This document shows positions 7,425-14,809 of a DNA stretch of 42,026 bases, one piece after another. This DNA comes from Pseudomonadales bacterium. Its GTDB lineage: Bacteria; Pseudomonadota; Gammaproteobacteria; Pseudomonadales; Pseudohongiellaceae. A program made the translations under genes and the position numbers. The notes below the pieces were generated by a model, which was given only the letters and a program-made list of their open reading frames with translations, did no database searches and was not told where the DNA came from. The first letter of the stretch is position 1, and each line of letters opens with the position of its first letter. The stretch lies in NCBI GenBank assembly GCA_028279115.1, contig JANQSV010000347.1, positions 1 through 42,026 of the forward strand. Reading direction: 5' to 3'.

Positions 7425-8489
7425 ATGATCGATTTCGAATGCGGTTGCGGCCAGACGCTGTTCTTCGAGAACACCACCTGCCTGAGGTGCGGCGGCCGGC
7501 TCGGTTACGATCCGCGGTCGCGCCGGATGCTGCGCCTGAGCACGGCGGTGGAACCGGGGTCGCAAAAAGAAGCACCGCAAAGCGAAGCCGGCCCCCTGTG
7601 CCGCAACGGTGTCGATTTCGGCGTCTGCAACTGGATCGCGGGCGATGCCGGCAAGGAGTTCTGCCTTTCCTGCAGCCTGAACCAGACAATCCCCAACCTC
7701 GTCGACAGCGACCGCCTGCATTGGTGGAAACAACTCGAACACGCCAAGCGGCGCCTGATCTTCGGACTTCTGCAATTGAACCTGCCCGTAACCGGCAAGC
7801 ACGAATCCGAAGACGGGCTCGCCTTCCGCTTCATCGAAGACAGGCGCTCCAATCCCAATGTGGCCGAAGAACACGTCTATACCGGCCATAGCGAGGGAGT
7901 GGTGACCATAAACGTGACGGAAGCCGACGATATGCGGCGCGAAATGGCGCGCCGGCATGCCGGCGAGTTGTATCGCACGCTGCTCGGGCATTTCCGGCAC
8001 GAAAGCGGGCATTATTATTTCTCTCTGCTGATCGATAGCGGACAGCTTCTCGCGCGGCTTCGAAATCTGTTTGGCGACGAGAGGCGGGATTATGACGCCG
8101 CGCTTGAGCGCTACTATTCAGGACCCCGGATACGCGACCCGAACTTCATCAGCGCCTACGCCCAGTCGCATCCGCTTGAGGACTGGGCCGAAATCTGGGC
8201 GCATTACCTGCACATGACCGACACTCTCGAGACGGCGGGATTCTACGGCCTGCCCCAGGGCTCGTATCGCTTCGACAGTCTTGAGGAGCTGCTGCAAAAA
8301 TGGTCGAAACTGACGATTCTGCTCAATTCGCTGAATCGCAGCATGGGGCTGGAAGACGCTTATCCCTTTGTGCTTTCGGAAGCGACTATCGGGAAGCTTC
8401 AATTTGTTCATGAACTGGTCGTTCATGGCCCGGGTTGTCCCAGTTCGCCGCCCAGCTCAGGGGCGGCATCTGCCGGAACGCGTTCTTGA
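7425..8489 (+). CDS. Zinc-ribbon and zinc-dependent metallopeptidase (DUF2248/Peptidase_Mx-like)
   Basis: 354 residues. The N-terminus is a zinc ribbon with Cys pairs CGCG and CLRCG, and a further CNW...FCLSC cluster follows near residue 70-85. The body carries HESGH at residues 192-196, an HExxH zinc site in FRHESGHYYFSLL, and a downstream acidic helix, PLEDWAEIWAHYLHM (~250-264), likely to give the third ligand. This matches the putative zinc-binding metallopeptidase family found near alpha-E and ATP-grasp genes. It is probably the third gene of that operon, 70 bases after alpha-E. The last 104 bases overlap the Anbu gene tail to tail. The C-terminal tail encoded there (PGCPSSPPSSGAASAGTRS) is low-complexity and may be a readout of the antisense strand. 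Confidence 0.87.
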   Translation: MIDFECGCGQTLFFENTTCLRCGGRLGYDPRSRRMLRLSTAVEPGSQKEAPQSEAGPLCRNGVDFGVCNWIAGDAGKEFCLSCSLNQTIPNLVDSDRLHWWKQLEHAKRRLIFGLLQLNLPVTGKHESEDGLAFRFIEDRRSNPNVAEEHVYTGHSEGVVTINVTEADDMRREMARRHAGELYRTLLGHFRHESGHYYFSLLIDSGQLLARLRNLFGDERRDYDAALERYYSGPRIRDPNFISAYAQSHPLEDWAEIWAHYLHMTDTLETAGFYGLPQGSYRFDSLEELLQKWSKLTILLNSLNRSMGLEDAYPFVLSEATIGKLQFVHELVVHGPGCPSSPPSSGAASAGTRS

Positions 8490-9162
8490 GGGCATTGTCC
8501 CAGCCCTGGCGCAGGTCGCGCAGAAAATCGCTTTCGGGCTCGAAACGGTGATGATGGTCGAGCGACAGGCTGTCCTTGCGATAGAGCAGCAACTCGATCG
8601 GCGGTCCCACGCCGCGATTGCTCTTCATGGTGGAATCCATCGAAATCAGCAGGCATTGCGCCGCCGTGGCCAGATCGAGCGCGGGATTCAGAATGCGGTC
8701 GAGGATCGGTTTGCCGTACTTGCTTTCGCCGATCTGCAGATAGGGCGTGTCCTTTGAAGTGGTGATGTGATTGCCTTCCGGGTAGACCAGAATGACGCGG
8801 TGCTTCCCGCCCCTGATCTGCCCGCCGAGAATGAAACTCGCTTCGAAGTTGACCCCCTCGGTCTTGCGCCTTTCCTGCTGTTCGAGGCTGACGTCGCCGA
8901 GATAATCCGCCGCCTCGGTGACGCTGTTCACGCTGTCGAGCGTGATGCCGGCGCCCTTGCGGATATCGGCCTTGAGTTTTGCCATGACGCCTTGGCTGGT
9001 CGCCAGATTGCCGGCGCTCAGGATGACGAATTGCCTTTCGCCCTTGACGCCGTGGCAGAACATCTTGCTATAGGTGGAAACCTGGTCGATGCCCGCGTGG
9101 GTCAGCGAATCGGAGCAGAATGCCATTCCGGAGTCCAGCGAAACGGCGACACAATAAGTCAT
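8386..9162 (-). CDS. Anbu: proteasome-like N-terminal-nucleophile protease
   Basis: 258 residues, typical for Anbu (ancestral beta subunit), a bacterial relative of the 20S proteasome and HslV. After Met removal the chain starts with Thr1 (MTYCVAVSLD). Asp17 is in SDSLTHAG and Lys32 in STYSKMF, the arrangement of the Thr/Asp/Lys centre of proteasome-fold hydrolases. Other family-like parts are ILSAGNLATSQ, FILGGQI and EGNHITTSKDTPYLQIGESKYGKPI, quoted here as separate blocks. Whether Anbu cleaves peptides in vivo is unsettled. It starts one base after the stop of the small gene 9164-9364, so translation is probably coupled. Its 3' end overlaps the metallopeptidase gene by 104 bases. Confidence 0.95.
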   Translation of the reverse strand: MTYCVAVSLDSGMAFCSDSLTHAGIDQVSTYSKMFCHGVKGERQFVILSAGNLATSQGVMAKLKADIRKGAGITLDSVNSVTEAADYLGDVSLEQQERRKTEGVNFEASFILGGQIRGGKHRVILVYPEGNHITTSKDTPYLQIGESKYGKPILDRILNPALDLATAAQCLLISMDSTMKSNRGVGPPIELLLYRKDSLSLDHHHRFEPESDFLRDLRQGWDNALKNAFRQMPPLSWAANWDNPGHERPVHEQIEASR

Positions 9163-9163
9163 G

Positions 9164-9364
9164 CTACTGAATCGACTCGTCGTCGAGATAGTCGGAACCG
9201 TATTCCATTTCGATGCGCTTGCTGTCCAGCCGTTCTTCCAGCCGCCGGCGCAATTCCAGAATGCGCACCTTGTCGCGGGCCGAGGACCTGGAGGCCGTCT
9301 CCGCTATCGGCTGTTGTTCGACCGGCTCAAGGCTGTCGTTGTCTTCCCATTCAGGTGTCTGCAT
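9164..9364 (-). CDS. Small charged protein, PA3496-like
   Basis: 66 residues, highly charged, no membrane segment. The central Arg/Glu-rich helix KVRILELRRRLEERLDSKRIE resembles in character the small PA3496-type proteins of gammaproteobacteria, said to affect envelope integrity; this assignment is tentative. It is the first gene of a two-gene unit with Anbu, the stop and start being one base apart. The ATG is preceded at once by a small hairpin, GATTTG-CCCCC-CAAATC on the plus strand (9365-9381), whose loop on the mRNA is GGGGG. The hairpin could mask or present the ribosome site. A weak -35/-10 pair (TTGATT, 17 bases, GATATA) lies at 9435-9407. Confidence 0.65.
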   Translation of the reverse strand: MQTPEWEDNDSLEPVEQQPIAETASRSSARDKVRILELRRRLEERLDSKRIEMEYGSDYLDDESIQ

Positions 9365-9435
9365 GATTTGCCCCCCAAATCACCCAGGATCGTTCTCCTT
9401 TCCCCCTATATCGTGCCGTTGCGGGAAAAAATCAA

Positions 9436-11184
9436 CTATTTTGGTGACGAAATCGCGAGCCGGCGCAATTCGCGTTTGGCGATCTTGCCGGTGCCGGTGC
9501 GAGGCAATTGCTCGTGCTGGAAGCGAACAGCGCGCGGAATCTTGAATGCGGCGAGCCGTTCGGCGAGGAATTCGCCCAGTTGCGCCGTGTCGAGTTCCCG
9601 GTCCGGCTTGAGCATGACGGTGGCCGCGGGAACTTCGCCGAGGCGGTCGTCGGGAATGCCGTACACCGAGACTTCGTTCACCGCGGGATGTTCGCTGATT
9701 GCATATTCGACTTCCATGCAGGCGATGTTTTCGCCGCCGCGGATGACGATGTCCTTGGCCCGGTCCATGATGACCAGGAAGCCCAGCGGATCGAGTCTGC
9801 CGATATCGCCGGTGCGGAACCAGCCGTCCCGCAGGACCTCGGCGGTGGCTTCGGGCTGATTCCAGTAGCCCTTCATGACCGAGGGACCCTTGATGCAGAT
9901 CTCGCCGACCTCGTTCGTTCCGAGTTCGCGGCCTTCCCCGTCGACGATGCGCAGATCGGTGACCGGCGGAGTGGGACGGCCGGTGCTTTCGGGCCTGGAA
10001 GCGTAAAACTTGTAGCTGATGATCGCGCCGATGGCATTGGTTTCGGTGAGGCCGTAGCCAAGGCCGGCAATCGCCTCGGGCGGGAACTTCTCCAGCATCA
10101 TCGCCAGATGTTCCGGCGGCCGCGGCGCGCCGCCGCTTTGCACGCCGCGCAGACTGCTCAGGTCCGTGCGTTCGAAGTTTTCCGACACCATGATTTCCCA
10201 GGTCATGGTCGGCACGCCGTGAAATATAGAAATGCGCTCCCGCTCGATCAATTGCAGGGCCACTTCCGGGTCCCATTTGTACATCATCACGAACTTGCGC
10301 GGAGAGACGAAACTGATCAGGAACTGGGCGTGGCTCCCGGTCACGTGGAACAGGGGAACGTTGGCGAGGATGGCGGGCTGCCAATTCTCTCTGACCAGTT
10401 CGGTGTACAGGGTTTCGTTGGCCCCACGCACGAACATCCAGGTGTAAAGCGCGCTGATCACGGCGCGATGGCTCGAAAGCACGCCCTTGGGGTTGCCCGT
10501 CGAGCCCGAGGTATACATGAGCGTGGCGTCGTCCTCCGGCTGCACGTCGAATTCGCGCAACTCCGCGTCGCTGAGCGGCTCGTAACGCCGGAGCAACTCC
10601 TGGGTCTCACAAAAGCTTTCACAAGAGCTTTCACAAGAGTTTTCGGGCAGGCCGCTGCCGTCTTCGGGCTTGATCACGACGACATCGAGATTCGCGGCGG
10701 CCTCGCCGAGCAATTTCAGCCGCGGCGGGTCGACGAAGATCAGCTTGCTGCCGCTGTCGGAGATGAGGAATTCGAGTTCCCGCGCCGTGGACCAGGAATT
10801 GAGCGGGGCCGTGATCGCCCCGATCATGGTCGTCGCCATGTAGGCCAGGCACCATTCCGGGGAATTACGGGCGCAGATCGCGACCCGGTCGCCCTTGCCC
10901 ACCCGGTATTCCTCGCGCAACGCCCGCGCCAGCCGACGCGCCATGTCGAAGGTTTCGGCGAAGGTGTAGCGCTCGTCCAGATAGACGAGAAAGGTCTCGT
11001 CGGGCACCTGGCGGCTCAATTCGTATATTTCGCCGAGATTGCGCGGCGCCTTGCGGAAAACACGCAATTCGACGCCGTCGATTTCCTTCGTTTCAATTGC
11101 GAAAGGCGACTCGGGCGCCAGCATGCCCGCGGCGATTTCCTTCAGTTTTTCGAGGTCGGCGGCGATTTCCCGGTCGGTCAGCAT
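9436..11184 (-). CDS. AMP-forming acyl-CoA ligase / synthetase
   Basis: 582 residues of the adenylate-forming ANL superfamily, which activates a carboxylic acid with ATP and joins it to CoA. Motifs: the P-loop YTSGSTGNPKG at 224-234, the adenine-binding region LGYGLTETNA, the hinge-side WFRTGDIGRLD, and the C-terminal catalytic lysine motif PRTGTGKIAKREL. The chain length of the acid cannot be told. An odd insert at about residues 181-191, SCESSCESFCE, comes from a 12-bp tandem repeat in the DNA (10605-10644). The quinone-oxidoreductase-like gene lies six bases upstream, so the two form an operon. The acyl-CoA dehydrogenase at 15457 may serve the same acid-degradation theme. Confidence 0.92.
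   Translation of the reverse strand: MLTDREIAADLEKLKEIAAGMLAPESPFAIETKEIDGVELRVFRKAPRNLGEIYELSRQVPDETFLVYLDERYTFAETFDMARRLARALREEYRVGKGDRVAICARNSPEWCLAYMATTMIGAITAPLNSWSTARELEFLISDSGSKLIFVDPPRLKLLGEAAANLDVVVIKPEDGSGLPENSCESSCESFCETQELLRRYEPLSDAELREFDVQPEDDATLMYTSGSTGNPKGVLSSHRAVISALYTWMFVRGANETLYTELVRENWQPAILANVPLFHVTGSHAQFLISFVSPRKFVMMYKWDPEVALQLIERERISIFHGVPTMTWEIMVSENFERTDLSSLRGVQSGGAPRPPEHLAMMLEKFPPEAIAGLGYGLTETNAIGAIISYKFYASRPESTGRPTPPVTDLRIVDGEGRELGTNEVGEICIKGPSVMKGYWNQPEATAEVLRDGWFRTGDIGRLDPLGFLVIMDRAKDIVIRGGENIACMEVEYAISEHPAVNEVSVYGIPDDRLGEVPAATVMLKPDRELDTAQLGEFLAERLAAFKIPRAVRFQHEQLPRTGTGKIAKRELRRLAISSPK
10605..10644 (-). repeat. 12-bp tandem repeat inside the acyl-CoA ligase gene
   Basis: Two perfect copies of AGCTTTCACAAG (10614-10625 and 10626-10637, plus-strand reading) with partial copies on both sides. 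The repeat is in frame and encodes the Cys-Glu-Ser repeats of the ligase, so its copy number can change without a frameshift. Confidence 0.85.
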
Positions 11185-11190
11185 GGCGCT

Positions 11191-12186
11191 TCATTCGCTC
11201 TTCATTTCGAGAATCACCTTGCCGAGCGCGCGGCGTTCGGTAAACACGTTGAATGCCGAGACGTAATCCCGAAGCGGGTAGCGCTGGGTGATCAGCGGCT
11301 TGATCTTGCCTTGCCCGTACATGTCGAGCAGTTCGCGGAAGTTCCGTTCGTAGGTTTCAGGCTCTTCCTGGCGGAAACGGCCGAGGAAAACGCCGACCAT
11401 CGACGAACCCTTGAGCAGGGCCAGATTGGCCTTGTAGGCGGGAATCCGGCCGCTGGTGAAGCCGATCACGAGCAGGCGGCCGTTCCAGTTGATGCAGCGG
11501 CAACATTGGTCGAACAGGTCGCCACCGACCGGATCGTAGATGACATCCGCTCCCGCGCCGCCGGTCAGTTCCTTGACTTTCTCCTTGAATTCGCCGTCGC
11601 CACAGCCGTCACCATAGTTGACCAGTTCATCGGCGCCCAGTTTTTGCGCGAAGGCGAGTTTTTCCTCCGAGCCGGCAGCGGCGATCACCCTGGCGCCCAT
11701 GATCTTGCCGAGTTCCACCGCCGCCATGCCCACGCCGCCGCCGGCGCCGAGCACGAGCAGGGTTTCGCCGGGCTGCAATTGCGCGCGCTGCTTCAGCGCG
11801 TAATACGAAGTCGTGTAGACCATGGGAAAGGCCGCGGCGGTGGGGAAGTCCATATTGTCCGGAATCTTGCGCAGGCCTCGCGCCGGAACCGCGGCGAACT
11901 CGGCGAAGGCGCCGAGCCCGGGAGTCGCCATGACCCGGTCGCCGGCCTGGAATCCCGCGAGGCCCGCGCCGACTTCCCGGACGATGCCGGCGGCTTCCGA
12001 GCCGGGAATGAAGGGCATGTCCGGCTGGAACTGATACTTGCCGCGAATCTGCAGACTGTCGGGAAAGTTCAGCGAAGCGGCGTATATCTCTACCAGAGCC
12101 TCTTTTTCGCCTGCCGCAGGCTTGTCGATATCATTCAGCCTGAGGTTTTCAGGCGATCCGTGCGAATGACAGCGGACGGCAAGCAT
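11191..12186 (-). CDS. NADPH:quinone oxidoreductase-like zinc-free MDR protein
   Basis: 331 residues of the medium-chain dehydrogenase/reductase superfamily, quinone oxidoreductase branch. The N-terminal GroES-like domain includes YAASLNFPDSLQIRGKYQ and FIPGSEAAGIV. The Rossmann domain carries the nucleotide-binding LGAGGGVGMAAVELGKIMG. The Cys/His cluster of zinc alcohol dehydrogenases is not visible, which fits the zinc-free quinone reductase/enoyl reductase group. It reduces a quinone or an activated double bond with NADPH; the substrate is not known. First gene of a unit with the acyl-CoA ligase six bases downstream, which suggests lipid or acid metabolism. Confidence 0.9.
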   Translation of the reverse strand: MLAVRCHSHGSPENLRLNDIDKPAAGEKEALVEIYAASLNFPDSLQIRGKYQFQPDMPFIPGSEAAGIVREVGAGLAGFQAGDRVMATPGLGAFAEFAAVPARGLRKIPDNMDFPTAAAFPMVYTTSYYALKQRAQLQPGETLLVLGAGGGVGMAAVELGKIMGARVIAAAGSEEKLAFAQKLGADELVNYGDGCGDGEFKEKVKELTGGAGADVIYDPVGGDLFDQCCRCINWNGRLLVIGFTSGRIPAYKANLALLKGSSMVGVFLGRFRQEEPETYERNFRELLDMYGQGKIKPLITQRYPLRDYVSAFNVFTERRALGKVILEMKSE

Positions 12187-12335
12187 GGCGGATCTCCGAC
12201 AAAAACTCGTGCGGATTCAAGCATGAATGAAGGGCAACTTCAAACCGTGGTCGGGTCGCTTGCGAAAACGCTGGAACAAGGGTTATTTTCCCAACCCGGA
12301 CTTCCGCGGGACTTGCCGATGATGGCGGCGCGCAC

Positions 12336-13028
12336 ATGAATGAAACAGCAAAAACCGCGAAAGAGAATCGGCGGCGGGAATACTTGACGCTGATGGGAAT
12401 ACAGCCCTGGTACGCCAAAGTGGTGTTTGAAAACGCCAGACTTTCACCGGTTTATCCGGAATTATCCGAAACCGGGGCGCCGGAGCAGCCAACGTCTGTG
12501 GAGGAAGGCGAGCCACCACCGGTGCGGGAAGCGGCTCCGGAGTCGAAATCCAAGCCGACGCCGGTACGGGAATCTGCGACCGCTGTCGTGCGCAAGCCGC
12601 TGCATTATCTGCGCGTCGACGATTCACTGGCCCTGCTTACGGAAGACGGATGGGACGGCGCGGACGGCGCGGAATGCCGCGAGTTGCTGGCGAATATTTT
12701 GAAGGCGCTGGGCAAGGCGCTCGACGGCGCCGCCGCGGGTGAACTTGCGCACCTGAATCGCGAGTCCCTTGCTGCGAACGCGGGGCGGAGCGGCTTGCTG
12801 CAAGATCTGTGCGAGCGCGACGGCTGCGGGAATCTGCTGGTTTTCGCGTTTAACGGCAACGAGCTCTTCCCCGATGTTTCCGCGTCAGTCGCGGACTTCG
12901 CCGCCAGGATCGGCGGAATTTCCTTGCGCGTCACCGTAACTCGCGGCTTGCGCGAAATGCTCGCCTTTCCAGACCTGAAAAAGTACTGCTGGCGGGATTT
13001 GCAGCGCTTGCGGAAGCGGCTGCGCTGA
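12336..13028 (+). CDS. Hypothetical protein, possibly HolD-like (Pol III psi)
   Basis: 230 residues, no membrane segment. The N-terminus RRREYLTLMGIQPWYAK has the pattern of the start of DNA polymerase III psi subunits (E. coli HolD: RRDWQLQQLGITQW). The C-terminus DLKKYCWRDLQRLRKRL resembles the end of such proteins (basic residues, Trp, then a short helix). Between them are a Pro/Glu-rich linker (~45-90) and a region with LLVFAFNGNELFPD. It is longer than E. coli HolD (137 residues). rimI, which often follows holD, is not here. The assignment rests on short end motifs only. Its stop lies three bases from the stop of the convergent membrane protein gene. Confidence 0.5.
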   Translation: MNETAKTAKENRRREYLTLMGIQPWYAKVVFENARLSPVYPELSETGAPEQPTSVEEGEPPPVREAAPESKSKPTPVRESATAVVRKPLHYLRVDDSLALLTEDGWDGADGAECRELLANILKALGKALDGAAAGELAHLNRESLAANAGRSGLLQDLCERDGCGNLLVFAFNGNELFPDVSASVADFAARIGGISLRVTVTRGLREMLAFPDLKKYCWRDLQRLRKRLR

Positions 13029-13031
13029 CTG

Positions 13032-13277
13032 TCAGGACCGCAGATGCCTGATGAGGCGTATCGCCACGGCGATCAGCAACTTGCACAAGGCCACGGCGCA
13101 GAAAGCGACGAGGGCGAGCCCGGCGAGCATGACGAGCACGGCGAGCAGGAGGCGCAGCAATTCGCCGGTGGAAATCTCCTGCCACATCGACAGACCCCAC
13201 AGGCTCGCGGCGCCGATGGCTATGCCGGCAAGAGCGGCGGAAATCTTCTTGTTGATCTTGAGCAGCGAGAAGATCAT
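13032..13277 (-). CDS. Small two-helix membrane protein
   Basis: 81 residues with two strongly hydrophobic segments: ISAALAGIAIGAASLWGLSMW (~12-33, listed here as one helix) and a second rich in Leu/Val/Ala (~40-66). The N-terminus is basic and the C-terminus ends in Arg/His. No family recognised. Its ATG overlaps the hisC stop by four bases (ATGA), so it is translated from the hisC message. The link to histidine synthesis is positional only. Confidence 0.65.
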   Translation of the reverse strand: MIFSLLKINKKISAALAGIAIGAASLWGLSMWQEISTGELLRLLLAVLVMLAGLALVAFCAVALCKLLIAVAIRLIRHLRS

Positions 13278-14356
13278 TGCAGGATGTCCCGCAGTTTATC
13301 GATGAGAATTTCGTTGTCGGTTTCACTGCCGACGGTGATCCGCAGCCGGTTGTCGAGCCGGGGCTGGTCGAAGTGGCGGACGAGAACTCCGCGCTCCTTC
13401 AGGGCCTGGTAAAGATCCACCGCGCCGATGGCGGCGGGAATCGCAGCCAGCAGGAAATTGCTCTGGCTGGGCAGGGTATCGATTCCCAATCCGGCAAGTT
13501 CGCCGCGCAGCCATTCGCGGGACCGCCGGACCCGCGCCCAGGTCTGCGCGGCTGCGTCCCGCGATTCCAGCGCCGCCCTGGCCAGCTGCTGGGAAATATG
13601 GTCGGTGTTGTAACTGTCCCTGGTCTTGGCGGCCATCGGATGGATCAGGTCGGGTGGGCCGATGCCGTAGCCGAAGCGCAATCCGGCGAGAGAATATCCC
13701 TTGCTCAAGGTGCGCAGGATCAGCACGTTGTCGAGTTCGCGCGCGAGCGGCATCGAGTCGTATGCCAATTCGGGATCGATGAAATCGGCATAGGCTTCGT
13801 CGAGCACCAGTATGCCTTCGAATTCCCGCGCCAGACCGCGCAGCCAGTCCGCCGGCAGCAAGCCGCCGGTCGGCGCGTGCGGATTGACGAGAACGAGCAT
13901 TTTCACGGCTTCTTCGCGCAATATGGCCGGCATGTCGTCCGGCATCTCCCAGGCGCCGTTCAGGGGTATTTCCAGCAGCTTGCAGCCGGCGATCTCGGCG
14001 AGTACGGGATAGAGTGAATAACTCGGCTGCATTACCGCCAGCGTTTCGCTGGAATCGACGAAGGTGGTGAGCAGCAGGCGCAGGAGTTCGTCGCCGCCGT
14101 TTACGGCGAGAATGCTCTCGGGGTCGAGGCCGTGGATCAGTCCGGCGAGGGTGCGGAAATCGTCGGCCAGGGGAGAGGGGTAACGCCGCAGATCGGCGCC
14201 TTTGATGGCGCGCAGGGCTTCGGTGACGGCGGTCGGCGGCGGGTAGGGGTTCTCGTTGGTATTGAGCTTGACGATTTCCGGTGAATCCGGCTGTTCGCCC
14301 GGGGTGTAGCCCCGCATTCGCGAGATGTTTTTTCGTTCGAATGACATGAGGTTCAT
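13274..14356 (-). CDS. hisC: Histidinol-phosphate aminotransferase
   Basis: 360 residues, the normal HisC length. PLP-dependent fold-type I aminotransferase that converts imidazole acetol phosphate to histidinol phosphate with glutamate as amino donor. Visible are KLNTNENPYPPP near the start, the PLP-phosphate and ring contacts in NGGDELLRLLL and DEAYADF, the PLP lysine in RTLSKGYSLAGLR, and the C-terminal LRITVGSETDN with the substrate-carboxylate Arg. Two starts are possible, ATG 14356 or 14347; neither has a strong ribosome site. No other his gene is in the window, so hisC is detached from a his operon here. Some HisC proteins also transaminate phenylalanine and tyrosine precursors. Confidence 0.93.
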   Translation of the reverse strand: MNLMSFERKNISRMRGYTPGEQPDSPEIVKLNTNENPYPPPTAVTEALRAIKGADLRRYPSPLADDFRTLAGLIHGLDPESILAVNGGDELLRLLLTTFVDSSETLAVMQPSYSLYPVLAEIAGCKLLEIPLNGAWEMPDDMPAILREEAVKMLVLVNPHAPTGGLLPADWLRGLAREFEGILVLDEAYADFIDPELAYDSMPLARELDNVLILRTLSKGYSLAGLRFGYGIGPPDLIHPMAAKTRDSYNTDHISQQLARAALESRDAAAQTWARVRRSREWLRGELAGLGIDTLPSQSNFLLAAIPAAIGAVDLYQALKERGVLVRHFDQPRLDNRLRITVGSETDNEILIDKLRDILQ

Positions 14357-14459
14357 CGTATCCCGATATTACTGCAAGAATGATCGGTTCGTTATGACTG
14401 GAAAATTCCAATAAAAACAGGAGGCAACAAGGGCCACTATTCGACAAGTTCGCTCAAAG

Positions 14460-14712
14460 ACGGAAATTTATGCACAAAAATTACGCGCCGGTCACAAAAC
14501 ACTGACAATAGCAGTTTTATTTTTTTTCTTGATCGGTTCAGAAGATTTAAGTTTTTGAAAAATATGGACATTTCATGTTGATCAAATTTTGAGCAATTTC
14601 ATGCGAATTCCCATTCCTACAGCATTCCCGGCCCGCCGCCTGAAATTATTCACCGAGTTATCCACAGATTCTGTGAATAAGGCTCGAACCGGACAGCAGC
14701 TTAACTATAGTG
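14460..14712. other. AT-rich spacer with DnaA-box cluster, candidate origin or DnaA-regulated region
   Basis: The 453-base gap 14357-14809 between divergent genes is far richer in A+T than its surroundings, above all 14505-14600. It holds three perfect matches to the DnaA box TTWTNCACA: TTATGCACA (14468-14476), TTATCCACA (14658-14666) and TTATTCACA read on the minus strand (14672-14680). A near match, TTATTCACC, lies at 14646-14654. The last two perfect boxes face each other five bases apart. GATC sites sit at about 14383, 14531 and 14580. TATAGT (14706-14711) could be a -10 box for the gene at 14810. Gene orientation diverges here. No dnaA, dnaN, gidA or parAB genes are in the window, so origin function is unproven. 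Confidence 0.5.
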
Positions 14713-14809
14713 TTCCAGAGCTCATCTGGCCAGCGGCGGACGGGGCGCTCAAGCGGGCCGGGGGCGTTTTGTGGTATCTTTGCGCCTCCACGTCACCAAA
14801 AGGTCGCCG

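Noticed and set aside
9508-12339. 943-codon open frame on the plus strand
   Set aside because: It lies opposite the acyl-CoA ligase and quinone oxidoreductase genes, both with full family motifs; the plus-strand product resembles no protein.
14515-14530. T-run as a terminator
   Set aside because: TTTTATTTTTTTT has no stable GC-rich stem before it and fits better as part of an AT-rich unwinding or promoter region.
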